Below are positions 18,580 through 25,550 of a DNA stretch of 64,000 nucleotides, piece by piece. Source of the DNA: Spirosoma pollinicola (lineage in GTDB: Bacteria > Bacteroidota > Bacteroidia > Cytophagales > Spirosomataceae). The stretch covers positions 8,118,468-8,182,467 of the forward strand of contig NZ_CP025096.1 of NCBI RefSeq assembly GCF_002831565.1. Direction: 5' to 3'. A program made the position numbers and the translations under genes. The stretch's first letter is position 1; each line of letters begins with the position of its first letter. The notes under the pieces are model-generated. The model saw nothing but the letters and a program-made list of their open reading frames with translations, had not been told where the DNA came from and ran no database searches.

Positions 18580-18890
18580 AACGAGTTATATACCGGATTC
18601 TTTTCATAAGTACTTTCAACTTATAGGTTGATATAATTCAACAGAAAAGTCTATTTAGGCGTGATTAGGGTTGATTTTTACACAAAAAGTCAGTTGCAAA
18701 ATCGGGCCTAAACTAATAAAGCTTGAATAAAACGAGTTTTGTACCGGAGTTTTTCGATCTTGCTTAAGATGGCTTTTCCATTGCTATAATCCTTATAAAT
18801 GCCTTCCTATAAGTGACAAATGACGATTTCCCTCGGAAAAACACGGGTTTTAGCGCAGAAAACAACTTAATAAAACGAGTTTTAGAACGG
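18578..18890. repeat. Three iterons downstream of rep
   Basis: Copies lie at 18578-18596, 18729-18747 and 18872-18890 with the same AAAACGAG core, the last one degenerate at the 3' end (AGAACGG instead of GTACCGG). They are spaced about 150 bp apart and occupy the otherwise noncoding 18580-18936 stretch. A looping or copy-number-control (handcuffing) role is plausible by analogy with iteron plasmids. Confidence 0.8.
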
Positions 18891-18936
18891 TTTTGCTAGG
18901 TTCAGATAGCACGACTGTATCGCTAACTAGGATTTT

Positions 18937-18980
18937 TACAACTGATTCTACAACTAATATTTGTTCTAGAAAGAGTTGTA
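18937..18980. promoter_or_regulatory. GTTGTAA heptamer cluster (candidate parS, distal)
   Basis: TTACAAC near 18937 and CTACAAC near 18948, about 12 bp apart, plus AGTTGTAA near 18974, lie directly after the small partition-like gene. The same heptamer with 12-bp spacing recurs between that gene and parA and upstream of parA, which marks them as sites for one binding protein. Confidence 0.45.
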
Positions 18981-18986
18981 ATTTGT

Positions 18987-19283
18987 CTATTTTTTAAGAT
19001 GCTTACTGATTTTATCTTTGACAGCCGCAACTACAAAATCATGGATAGAAATACGATCACGCTTAGGCAGTCGAGCCTGTATATCTCTGATCTGGGCTAA
19101 TTCACTCTCATAAATTTTAAACGTGAAGGACTTCAACGGGTCCTCGTCAGCTGCCTGTTGCTTCGCATTTGTAACCTTCTGTTCTTTGACTGTGCCACCC
19201 TTATCAATAACTTCAAGCATAGCAGGGCTATTGAGAGCTGTAGGTGGTAAAGCTATTTTACTTTTATTTTTTGTTGAGTTCAT
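18987..19283 (-). CDS. Small ParB/RHH-type partition partner
   Basis: 98 residues. A disordered N-terminal half is followed by a C-terminal SFTFKIYESELAQIRDIQ strand-helix-helix and ISIHDFVVAAVKDKISKHLKK helix, which fits a ribbon-helix-helix DNA binder. Known: type Ib partition loci pair a short ParA with a small RHH centromere-binding protein. It lies 77 bp downstream of parA, and the gap carries GTTGTAA heptamers. Inferred: binds the heptamers as centromere and operator. Confidence 0.7.
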   Translation of the reverse strand: MNSTKNKSKIALPPTALNSPAMLEVIDKGGTVKEQKVTNAKQQAADEDPLKSFTFKIYESELAQIRDIQARLPKRDRISIHDFVVAAVKDKISKHLKK

Positions 19284-19331
19284 GCTCGATTTCTAGTTTA
19301 GTATTCACAACTCACATTAGAACTAGTAAAA

Positions 19332-19350
19332 GTTGTAAATCAAGTTGTAA
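19332..19350. promoter_or_regulatory. Two GTTGTAA heptamers between parA and partner
   Basis: GTTGTAA at 19332 and 19344, 12 bp apart, lie in the 77-bp gap. The spacing matches the cluster upstream of parA, which supports a shared binding protein. Confidence 0.5.
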
Positions 19351-19360
19351 TTTTATTCTC

Positions 19361-20017
19361 TTAGCCTTTATTAGTCAGAGCTTTATGAATACCTTCATAT
19401 AATTCCTTCATTTCATTTACTGCCTTCTCATCTGTGGGTTTGTTTTCAACCACACCTAAACCAGATGATGCAGCGTTAGCGAATGAGATACGATTCCCAA
19501 TTGGTGTATCTAAGAATTGAAGGACTGTAGATTCTCGTAAAAGATCTGAAGTGTCCTCCTTATAATTTCCTCGAGCATCAGCTTTATTAATAAAAGTTAA
19601 GCACACGAGACGCGGGTTAAAAGGCATTATCTCAGCTATCAGGTTTTCTACTTTTCGTAAAGTCCATATATCTAATGAGCGGGGAGCAAATGGGACTAAA
19701 TATACATCTGACACAGTTATAGCTGAACGTTGACTAACCGTGTCCCGGCCTCCTGTATCAATGACAACATCATCGCATTTTGTCGCCAGCCTGATCACAT
19801 GTGCATTCAACTCTCGACCTGTTATTTTAACTGCCGTGTACCCTATTTCACCAGCTAATGTTTGGTGCCGGAAAGAAGTAAAATCTGTTGCCGACTCTTG
19901 ATCATCGGCATCTACTAAGATTACGTCACGTCCTTGCTGTATTAAATAAACTGCCAAGTTAGTAGCTAGCGTGGTCTTGCCGCTTCCACCTTTGATTCCA
20001 CCCACGGTATAAATCAT
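19361..20017 (-). CDS. parA: ParA-family partition ATPase
   Basis: 218 residues starting directly with the deviant Walker A block IKGGSGKTTLATNLA (K9 to T16), followed by ILVDADDQESATDF and the VVIDTGGRD switch. It lacks an N-terminal helix-turn-helix extension, so it is the short type Ib ParA. Known: it moves plasmid copies over the nucleoid with a small centromere-binding partner, which is encoded 77 bp downstream. GTTGTAA repeats in front of the gene are likely operator/centromere sites. Confidence 0.9.
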   Translation of the reverse strand: MIYTVGGIKGGSGKTTLATNLAVYLIQQGRDVILVDADDQESATDFTSFRHQTLAGEIGYTAVKITGRELNAHVIRLATKCDDVVIDTGGRDTVSQRSAITVSDVYLVPFAPRSLDIWTLRKVENLIAEIMPFNPRLVCLTFINKADARGNYKEDTSDLLRESTVLQFLDTPIGNRISFANAASSGLGVVENKPTDEKAVNEMKELYEGIHKALTNKG

Positions 20018-20041
20018 ATTGCGAATATAGAATAGAAAAGG

Positions 20042-20073
20042 GTTGTAGTTTTAGTTGTAAAAGTAGTTGTAAA
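20042..20073. promoter_or_regulatory. Three GTTGTA heptamers upstream of parA (candidate parS/operator)
   Basis: GTTGTAG at 20042 and GTTGTAA at 20054 and 20066 are spaced exactly 12 bp apart, 25 bp before the parA start. Regular phasing next to a par operon is typical of an RHH-bound centromere/operator. Confidence 0.55.
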
Positions 20074-20196
20074 ACCGATTCTAATCAAGCTTGAAGAAAA
20101 GTATGCTTACACCCGAGTATTAAATGTTTTATCGAAAGGCTATAGTCATCTAGAAAATTTACTGAAGGCCGGTTTGAGCCCAGTAAAATGATGTCA

Positions 20197-20239
20197 TACA
20201 CAATGTATGACAGATCCTATTTTTGTCTTACATTGTGTA
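20197..20239. terminator. Hairpin beside dif-like site E1
   Basis: Arms of 16 bp (20197-20212 and 20224-20239) with one mismatch, starting TACACAATGTA. It lies three bases from the first pdif site of the array, mirroring the palindrome next to E0 at the other end of the backbone. It may be a terminator or an accessory recombination structure. Confidence 0.5.
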
Positions 20240-20241
20240 GT

Positions 20242-20269
20242 ACTTAACATATTGTAGATTATACAACAG
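20242..20269. other. dif-like site E1, XerD-XerC orientation
   Basis: On the minus strand: XerC-type arm CTGTTGTATAA, centre TCTACA, XerD-type arm ATATGTTAAGT. The XerC side faces the next gene, with two bases to its ATG. It is both the right edge of the plasmid backbone and the first site of the module array. Confidence 0.75.
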
Positions 20270-20271
20270 AA

Positions 20272-20547
20272 ATGGCACTCGAAGTATATTGGCAGGAGGG
20301 TTCGAGTAAGAAACAAATTGGTATTCTTAAAGTAGATAGAGGTTTATCTAACCTGATCGATAAGTTTAACCAAACGTTGGGTTTGAGTATAGACCTATAT
20401 GGGACGAGTAGAATATATATTTCTCAATTGGATTGGCTAATTGTACTAGCCGAAAGCGTTGGTTACCCTACTATTGAACTTGTACGCATAAGGTCGATAC
20501 TGCCTGAGGTTGGGACAAAAGGAGGGCTAATATTGATTGGTGATTAA
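20272..20547 (+). CDS. Hypothetical protein, 91 aa (pdif module 1)
   Basis: A small soluble protein (MALEVYWQEGSSKKQIGIL at the N-terminus) with an alpha/beta pattern and no known domain. It is delimited exactly by two dif-like sites: the start lies two bases after E1 and the TAA stop falls inside the XerD arm of E2. There is no room for a separate promoter, so E1 itself or upstream sequence must drive it. It may be a cargo or addiction-type gene. Function not assignable. Confidence 0.6.
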   Translation: MALEVYWQEGSSKKQIGILKVDRGLSNLIDKFNQTLGLSIDLYGTSRIYISQLDWLIVLAESVGYPTIELVRIRSILPEVGTKGGLILIGD

Positions 20548-20569
20548 CATAATCTCACTTATACAACAT
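20542..20569. other. dif-like site E2, XerD-XerC orientation
   Basis: On the minus strand: XerC-type arm ATGTTGTATAA, centre GTGAGA, XerD-type arm TTATGTTAATC. It is the best match to known plasmid dif sites. The stop codon of the preceding gene lies in the XerD arm. Confidence 0.8.
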
Positions 20570-20588
20570 CAAAATTCAACTCAACACT

Positions 20589-21215
20589 ATGAAAACTCTT
20601 TATTTTCAAACTCTTGTTTTGTTAGTCCTGATGACTAATGTAACACGTGCTCAGGTTCCAACTCGACCAAATTATTTTGGTATTCGAGCCGGATATCTGA
20701 AAGCATCAACCGATTTAACTAGCTCACGTAATGATATAAGATTAGGCGGTATAGCGCCGCTTAATAGCTTCTATGCAGGAGTTTTTTATCACCATAACTT
20801 ATCGCGTTGGTTTGCCTATCGGGTTGACCTTACTTATCAGCAGAAGGGCATCGAGCTGCAAGACCAAACTGGCAGTATAGTCGGTCATCAAAGACTTCAC
20901 TACGCCGGTTTGACTCCTCTAATTGGTATTACCCCTCTAAAGGGTCTGAGTCTTTTTGTGGGCCCAGAGGCTAATGTTTATCTGGGACAAAGTGTAGAAA
21001 GAGCCAATTATGGTCCTACTGTGACACCAATTGAATTTGGCCTCTCTGGTCGGCTATCTTATCGCTACAAATGGATTGGTTTAGAGGTAAGTTATTTCGA
21101 AGCTCTAAACGAATACAAATCGGTGGATTTAGGCGCTCGATTTGGCTTCAAGAGTCGTACTTGGCAGGCTGGTCTATTATTTGTGCCTGGCCTGCTGAAA
21201 AAAAGGGCTGAATAG
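20589..21215 (+). CDS. PorT-like outer membrane beta-barrel protein (pdif module 2)
   Basis: 208 residues with a signal peptide (MKTLYFQTLVLLVLMTNVTRAQ), then NYFGIRAGYLKAST and repeated amphipathic strands (RLSYRYKWIGLEVSYFEALN). This is the pattern of small outer-membrane beta-barrels of the PorT/OmpW-like type common in Bacteroidota. It starts 19 bases after the XerC arm of E2. Likely surface cargo. The specific role is unknown. Confidence 0.75.
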   Translation: MKTLYFQTLVLLVLMTNVTRAQVPTRPNYFGIRAGYLKASTDLTSSRNDIRLGGIAPLNSFYAGVFYHHNLSRWFAYRVDLTYQQKGIELQDQTGSIVGHQRLHYAGLTPLIGITPLKGLSLFVGPEANVYLGQSVERANYGPTVTPIEFGLSGRLSYRYKWIGLEVSYFEALNEYKSVDLGARFGFKSRTWQAGLLFVPGLLKKRAE

Positions 21216-21269
21216 AATTTTAGCAACAATGCACCTTTCTAATTTTACTCGATCCGTCTGTTTTAATTC

Positions 21270-21297
21270 ACATAACATAAGATTAGTTATACAACGC
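21270..21297. other. dif-like site E3, XerD-XerC orientation
   Basis: On the minus strand: XerC-type arm GCGTTGTATAA, centre CTAATC, XerD-type arm TTATGTTATGT. No plus-strand gene follows on its XerC side, only a six-codon frame at 21309. A module gene was probably lost or inverted here. From this point the array reads on the other strand. Confidence 0.75.
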
Positions 21298-21363
21298 ATA
21301 TTGAAAAAATGCCAATGGTAACCTATTAGACCACCATTAGTATTTTGTATTTATTAAAGAAAT

Positions 21364-21681
21364 TTAGAAAGAGTACTCTCGTTGTTGACCAGCCGTTACT
21401 TGTACGGCGTGTTGACTATGATTAATATTATTACTAAGGCCTAACACATAGTCACCCGGATTCAAGTCATCAATCACAAATGAGGTAGCACCACTTATAT
21501 TTCCATCTCGTAGCGTCAGATGACTTCCCCCAGCGGCAGCTTCGGTCATCAGATAATAACTAGCATCGGCATTACTGGTGGTATTAATTTTTAGACTACC
21601 TGTTGGAGCTAGTTCTGTTTTTTTACAACCATTAGCCCCAATGAGCAAGGCCATCAAGAAAAATAGATGAAAAGTGTTCAT
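21364..21681 (-). CDS. Lipoprotein, 105 aa (pdif module 3)
   Basis: The ATG at 21681 (not the one 11 codons upstream) begins a lipoprotein signal MNTFHLFFLMALLIGANGC, with the lipobox Cys at residue 19. The mature part is a small beta-rich domain (LKINTTSNADASYYLM, then VIDDLNPGDYVLGLSNN), perhaps an Ig-like or carboxypeptidase-regulatory-like fold. It is anchored in the cell envelope. The composite site E4 lies 62 bp upstream. Confidence 0.6.
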   Translation of the reverse strand: MNTFHLFFLMALLIGANGCKKTELAPTGSLKINTTSNADASYYLMTEAAAGGSHLTLRDGNISGATSFVIDDLNPGDYVLGLSNNINHSQHAVQVTAGQQREYSF

Positions 21682-21743
21682 CTTAAAATAGTCTAATAAC
21701 TGGTTCACTTTCATGAACTTGACAATTTAGATTTTGTTGAGAA

Positions 21744-21904
21744 GCGTTGTATAACTAGGGTGGCTGTTGCAAAAGTCTAGAATCTCCTTGGAGAGTTCAG
21801 TATACAGGCCATATACTCCTCGATGTTGCCCCGAAAATGAGAGATTGGAAAGGGAGTTTTTCCCTGCGCCGACTTTTGCAACAGCCACTAGAATTATGTT
21901 AATC
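21744..21904. other. Composite dif-like site E4 with 127-bp hairpin insert
   Basis: XerC arm GCGTTGTATAA (21744-21754), CTAGGG, then an insert at 21761-21887, then CTAGAA and XerD arm TTATGTTAATC (21894-21904). The insert has perfect 17-bp inverted ends (TGGCTGTTGCAAAAGTC). Exactly six bases separate each dif arm from the insert, and both six-mers start CTAG. Confidence 0.75.
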
Positions 21905-21971
21905 TATTTTCCTTATAAAATAGAGAAGCGGTTAATAAGCACTATTCTTAAAATCTTTATATGCCAATAAG

Positions 21972-22403
21972 TTATTCCATTCGCTTAAATTCAAAACCGG
22001 GAAAGTCATTTGCCATGCCTTTATCAATGAACAGCCGATTCCGAGAAATTCGTAACCCCGAATTACCTAAATACCCGTTTTGATATTGAGAATTGGTTTT
22101 GAGTTGGAAGTCATAAGGTGTTTGTATAATCTCAAAGCTGACTTGATCCGTTTGTTTACCATCTTGAATAAGAGTAATCTGATTCTTGTTAACGATAAGC
22201 TGGACATCTGGTACAGTTGGGCTGGGGATCATGGCTGAAACAGTTGTTAACTTCCATTTGCCCTCGAACCACTTTCTTCCTTGATTCAAGTCAGTCGTAT
22301 AGTTCTGATCGACTGTGTCACTTGATTCAGGAGATACGGTGTGCTGGCAATTGGTAGACACAATTACCAAGAGAAAAAGCAGAGTAGCTAGTATCGTTTT
22401 CAT
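21972..22403 (-). CDS. Lipoprotein, 143 aa (pdif module 4)
   Basis: A lipoprotein signal MKTILATLLFLLVIVSTNC with Cys19. The mature domain starts with a polar linker and then GRKWFEGKWKLTTV, beta strands and a C-terminal FEFKRME, resembling lipocalin-like lipoproteins of Bacteroidota in outline. No catalytic residues. Composite site E5 lies about 61 bp upstream and E4 downstream. Envelope cargo of unknown role. Confidence 0.65.
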   Translation of the reverse strand: MKTILATLLFLLVIVSTNCQHTVSPESSDTVDQNYTTDLNQGRKWFEGKWKLTTVSAMIPSPTVPDVQLIVNKNQITLIQDGKQTDQVSFEIIQTPYDFQLKTNSQYQNGYLGNSGLRISRNRLFIDKGMANDFPGFEFKRME

Positions 22404-22464
22404 ATGTCAATAGATAAGCATTTTAAAGATGACACTTAAGGCAATGAAATGGTTGGAAGTAACT

Positions 22465-22626
22465 CTGTTATATAAGTGGAGTGGCTGTTGCAAAAGTCTA
22501 GAATCAGGCCTAGGAGCTTGGTGGGTCGGCTGATTGTTGGTTACTGAATGACTAAAAATGGCCACCTTAGGAATCCCTGCTAAGCGGGTAGCGACTTTGG
22601 CAACAGCCACCTCCATTATGTAAAGA
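22465..22626. other. Composite dif-like site E5 with 128-bp hairpin insert
   Basis: XerC arm CTGTTATATAA (22465-22475), GTGGAG, insert 22482-22609, then CCTCCA and XerD arm TTATGTAAAGA (22616-22626). The insert ends are the same 17-bp inverted repeat as in E4 with one change (GACTTTGGC). The flanking GGAG and CTCC extend the stem. Confidence 0.7.
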
Positions 22627-22655
22627 GACTAAAGATAGAATAAGCATTGCTTCAC

Positions 22656-23864
22656 TTATTCTCTACAGTCGATTAGTACCACAGGTGGTACGTCCCGATA
22701 ACCCATACGACCACCTGCTGAGCTTTCTACGTGAATAGGAAGGTAGGTGGGATAATTTATGATCGTTCGCATAACCGCTACCTGATCTTGGGTCAAACCA
22801 GAACGGCGATTGTAATAATCCATCACATTGGTCGCTAAGAAATACACACCCCCGCAACTTTGTTTCTGATTCGTCCCGTCCGGATGGGCTTCCTGTTGTC
22901 TGGGGGTATCTTTGACATGGTCATCAGTATACCAAAAGCAGTCACCGAATGTGTGTCCCAAGCCTAACGCATGCCCCAGTTCATGCGCCACTACAGAAAA
23001 TGTAAATGCATTTTCATCAGCGATCATGATGGCTGCTCTTGCTTTAGATAAACTCGCACAAGTCGCATCCCCTGGGTAAGGGTCAACTGAATATAGGGGC
23101 ATATAACTAAATGAAGACCCAACCGGGTGCGCTCCTTTTTCCCAATTTATTTTGACAAAGATATTCACATACTGTTTGATGCACCAATGAGCTAGAATAC
23201 TGTCCACCTTAGCGCCAGAAGCTTGATTAGTAGCTGGGTCATCAAAATCTAACTGATTTAGCCCGGCCTGTAGCAAGGGGTAACCGTCTGGATTAGTAGC
23301 GGCCAGATAAAATTCAATGAATGAATCAGCATGATTCGGATCAGAATTAGCCATTGCATCTCGATATAATTGATTGACTCCAGCAATAACTTGCTTCAGA
23401 ACAATGCCTTTTTTGGGTAGATCAAGACTTTGAGGTATGTGGAAAATAACAGGAAGCCTGATAATTGGATAGGTTTTTTTGGGTCGTGCTGTAAGGATAA
23501 GTGGTTGGCTAATGAGTGGTCCCCAGCGTGCCTGCAAACTAATTTGACCTGGCTGTTTAGACCTGTAATAAGCATGGGGCGAATAGGGGTTATTACGCAC
23601 CTGTATGTCCGGTTGCCATACTCCATTGGCATAGATTTGAATTGCTGAGTCAGGGTAGTTAAGCGCATTGCCTGCTTTGTCAATGACACTAATCGCGAGA
23701 GGCAATCGGCTACTGGTATCCGCATTTAAAAAGCTTACAGAAGCCTTTAGACTTATCTTCTGGACCTCCCCAAACGGATCGAGATTCTTTTGACAAGCAA
23801 ATAAGGTGAAGACCAGCCAGCCAAGATAGATAAGTTGAAAAAGAGGTTTTGTTCGCATTAGCAT
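22656..23864 (-). CDS. M43 (pappalysin-like) zinc metalloprotease lipoprotein (pdif module 5)
   Basis: 402 residues; a second ATG two codons on (23858) is equally possible. A lipoprotein signal ends at VFTLFAC. The catalytic zinc site is AHELGHALGLGHTFGDC (HExxHxxGxxH), followed by a Met-turn NVMDYY and a conserved Cys pair, as in family M43. The N-terminal 130 residues look like a beta-sandwich. Known: M43 enzymes are secreted endopeptidases. It is by far the largest gene of the array. Site E6 lies about 35 bp upstream. Confidence 0.9.
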   Translation of the reverse strand: MLMRTKPLFQLIYLGWLVFTLFACQKNLDPFGEVQKISLKASVSFLNADTSSRLPLAISVIDKAGNALNYPDSAIQIYANGVWQPDIQVRNNPYSPHAYYRSKQPGQISLQARWGPLISQPLILTARPKKTYPIIRLPVIFHIPQSLDLPKKGIVLKQVIAGVNQLYRDAMANSDPNHADSFIEFYLAATNPDGYPLLQAGLNQLDFDDPATNQASGAKVDSILAHWCIKQYVNIFVKINWEKGAHPVGSSFSYMPLYSVDPYPGDATCASLSKARAAIMIADENAFTFSVVAHELGHALGLGHTFGDCFWYTDDHVKDTPRQQEAHPDGTNQKQSCGGVYFLATNVMDYYNRRSGLTQDQVAVMRTIINYPTYLPIHVESSAGGRMGYRDVPPVVLIDCRE

Positions 23865-23897
23865 AATACAAAGACGAAGCTAATTGACTGATATCAT

Positions 23898-24059
23898 TTG
23901 TTGTATAAGTGATGTGGCTGTTGCAAAAGTCTAAAATGGGTGTGGTGGCCTATGACAAGTTGCCGATTCCATGCCGTTTATCAGGCAAAAATCGTTTACT
24001 AGACAGCGGGTTTTATGGCCCTGTTGACTTTTGCAACAGCCACTAATGTTGTGTTAACT
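23898..24059. other. Composite dif-like site E6 with 128-bp hairpin insert
   Basis: XerC arm TTGTTGTATAA (23898-23908), GTGATG, insert 23915-24042 with perfect 17-bp inverted ends, then CTAATG and XerD arm TTGTGTTAACT (24049-24059). The stop codon of the 52-aa gene (24054-24056) lies in the XerD arm. Confidence 0.75.
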
Positions 24060-24212
24060 ACTCTTACGTTTTTTCTTGTCTTCAACGACTGCGTAAAGAG
24101 ATAACGCTACTGAAATAGTCAATAACGGATACTTTACGAAGGGATTATCGACGATAATCCCTGTAACTGAAAGAGCAGACGCAAAGACGATTATGTTCCT
24201 AAGCTTATCCAT
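24054..24212 (-). CDS. Small two-helix membrane protein, 52 aa (pdif module 6)
   Basis: ATG at 24212, TAA at 24054. Two hydrophobic segments (NIIVFASALSVTGIIV; YPLLTISVALSLYAVV) are followed by a basic tail KKKRKSS. It fits the module rule: dif-like site E9 lies 49 bp upstream and its stop overlaps the XerD arm of E6. Function unknown. The size resembles small membrane toxins or holin-like peptides, but that is speculation. Confidence 0.5.
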   Translation of the reverse strand: MDKLRNIIVFASALSVTGIIVDNPFVKYPLLTISVALSLYAVVEDKKKRKSS

Positions 24213-24261
24213 TAGTTAGTAATAGAGTCTATGACGATAAAGTACTCCAGAAAGTAATATA

Positions 24262-24289
24262 CTGTTACATAATCTTGATTATGTTATGT
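24262..24289. other. dif-like site E9, XerC-XerD orientation
   Basis: XerC-type arm CTGTTACATAA, centre TCTTGA, XerD-type arm TTATGTTATGT. The XerD arm is identical to that of E3. The site is nearly palindromic. Confidence 0.7.
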
Positions 24290-24357
24290 GATAAATAACA
24301 GAATTTGGATAAGTCAATACAAAAGAGTTATAGCGGAATTATTTTATACCCAGTGTA

Positions 24358-24945
24358 TTAAACAGGCAGTAATTTCTGATAGCTACCATCCGCATTAAAA
24401 ACAATAATCAAGCTTCCTCCATTGCCACCCTGGATTCGTCGTGCTCCACTCTTCATCTTGTGATTCGTGAAAGGCATCACATTGTTAGTCCAACGGCTTT
24501 TTATACTAGGGCGAATGTAAACGCGGTCACCAATAATCTGCGCTAAACATTGGTTTAAAGCGTCCTTATCGCCGGTCGATTCTTTGCTCATTCCCCTTGA
24601 GTCAGCATCGAAAACCAAGATAATATCCCCGTTGAAAGAGGCAAATCGATTGGGTGGGTTATCCTTATAGGTATCGTCAATACTGGGTGAGAGCAACCAG
24701 CATACTTTACCCTCTTCATTTTGGTATTCTCTCAGCAGAACGATTCCTTTATCATTTTTCCAGGAGCTGTTAGACACGCATCTACTAACGAATTCGGCTA
24801 GAATTTGTCGCTTTGTTTGGTCTGTATCTAATTTAACTTGTTTCACCTCAGTGCAGGGAGGGGGATAACCCGTCTGTGCATTGATAAAGGGAATTAGCAG
24901 CCCAATGATTAGGAGGATACTGCACCATGTTATGACCCGTTTCAT
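24358..24945 (-). CDS. Secreted hypothetical protein, 195 aa (pdif module 7)
   Basis: A signal peptide (MKRVITWCSILLIIGLLIPF...NAQ) is followed by a mature domain of about 170 residues with four or five cysteines, GDIILVFDADSRG and GSLIIVFNADGSY. No known family. A short distance (10 bp) separates the XerC arm of E7 from the start codon. Likely exported cargo. Confidence 0.6.
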   Translation of the reverse strand: MKRVITWCSILLIIGLLIPFINAQTGYPPPCTEVKQVKLDTDQTKRQILAEFVSRCVSNSSWKNDKGIVLLREYQNEEGKVCWLLSPSIDDTYKDNPPNRFASFNGDIILVFDADSRGMSKESTGDKDALNQCLAQIIGDRVYIRPSIKSRWTNNVMPFTNHKMKSGARRIQGGNGGSLIIVFNADGSYQKLLPV

Positions 24946-24955
24946 ACCAGTGAAG

Positions 24956-24983
24956 TTGTTGTATAAGTGCCTTTATGTTAACC
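24956..24983. other. dif-like site E7, XerC-XerD orientation
   Basis: XerC-type arm TTGTTGTATAA, centre GTGCCT, XerD-type arm TTATGTTAACC. The stop codon of the next gene (24983-24985) touches the XerD arm. Confidence 0.8.
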
Positions 24984-25516
24984 TATTTCTTCGTCAAGAT
25001 AATATCACCATATTTCTGTGAAGGATTCTTCACCTCAATTCGCTTACAGTTATTGCTTACTTCTTTGAAATACCACCCTTGAGCAAATCGAACACCCAAC
25101 GATTGAGTCCTTACAGACTGGCGAATCCATAACATAGGGCCATATTGCTTTAGCTCAGGATAGGCATAACCGAGTTCAGGAAAAATTGTGCTGTCCATTA
25201 TGTCAACACCGTACTTTTTTGAAACCACTACGCCTATATCTAGCCGGTTCTCAAATAAGGAGTCTGGATCAATGATACTTCCGTCTGGCGAAAAGGTAAT
25301 CACTCCTTCTCTCATTGGCATAGAGATACCTTGTACACCTATGTTTGTTTGAAAGCTCCATTGCCCAACGATGTTTTGTTTGAGTAATGGGGCTTTGCAG
25401 GTTGACCCACTGACTGACTGGTTAATAGGGGGAGCTAAAGGATGAAACTCTTCCCGACAAGCTGGTGCAAGTGTCATTATTACAATAAAGCTTATCAGAG
25501 GTGCTTTCATAAACAA
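24983..25516 (-). CDS. Lipoprotein-like secreted protein, 177 aa (pdif module 8)
   Basis: The N-terminus MFMKAPLISFIVIMTLAPAC is a lipoprotein-like signal with Cys near residue 20 (the ATG at the third codon may be the true start). The mature chain contains NIVGQWSFQTNIGVQGI and VITFSPDGSI, a lipocalin-like beta-rich pattern. It is the outermost gene of the array, with E8 34 bp upstream. Function unknown. Confidence 0.6.
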   Translation of the reverse strand: MFMKAPLISFIVIMTLAPACREEFHPLAPPINQSVSGSTCKAPLLKQNIVGQWSFQTNIGVQGISMPMREGVITFSPDGSIIDPDSLFENRLDIGVVVSKKYGVDIMDSTIFPELGYAYPELKQYGPMLWIRQSVRTQSLGVRFAQGWYFKEVSNNCKRIEVKNPSQKYGDIILTKK

Positions 25517-25550
25517 CTTCTTTTTTCAGCGTAACGCACAAGCTCACTCT

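Noticed and set aside
20242..20569. dif-like sites as ordinary sigma-70 or Bacteroidota promoters
   Set aside because: The two conserved blocks are separated by 6 bp, not 17-21, and the layout is partly palindromic with constant 11-bp arms. A secondary promoter role is still possible.
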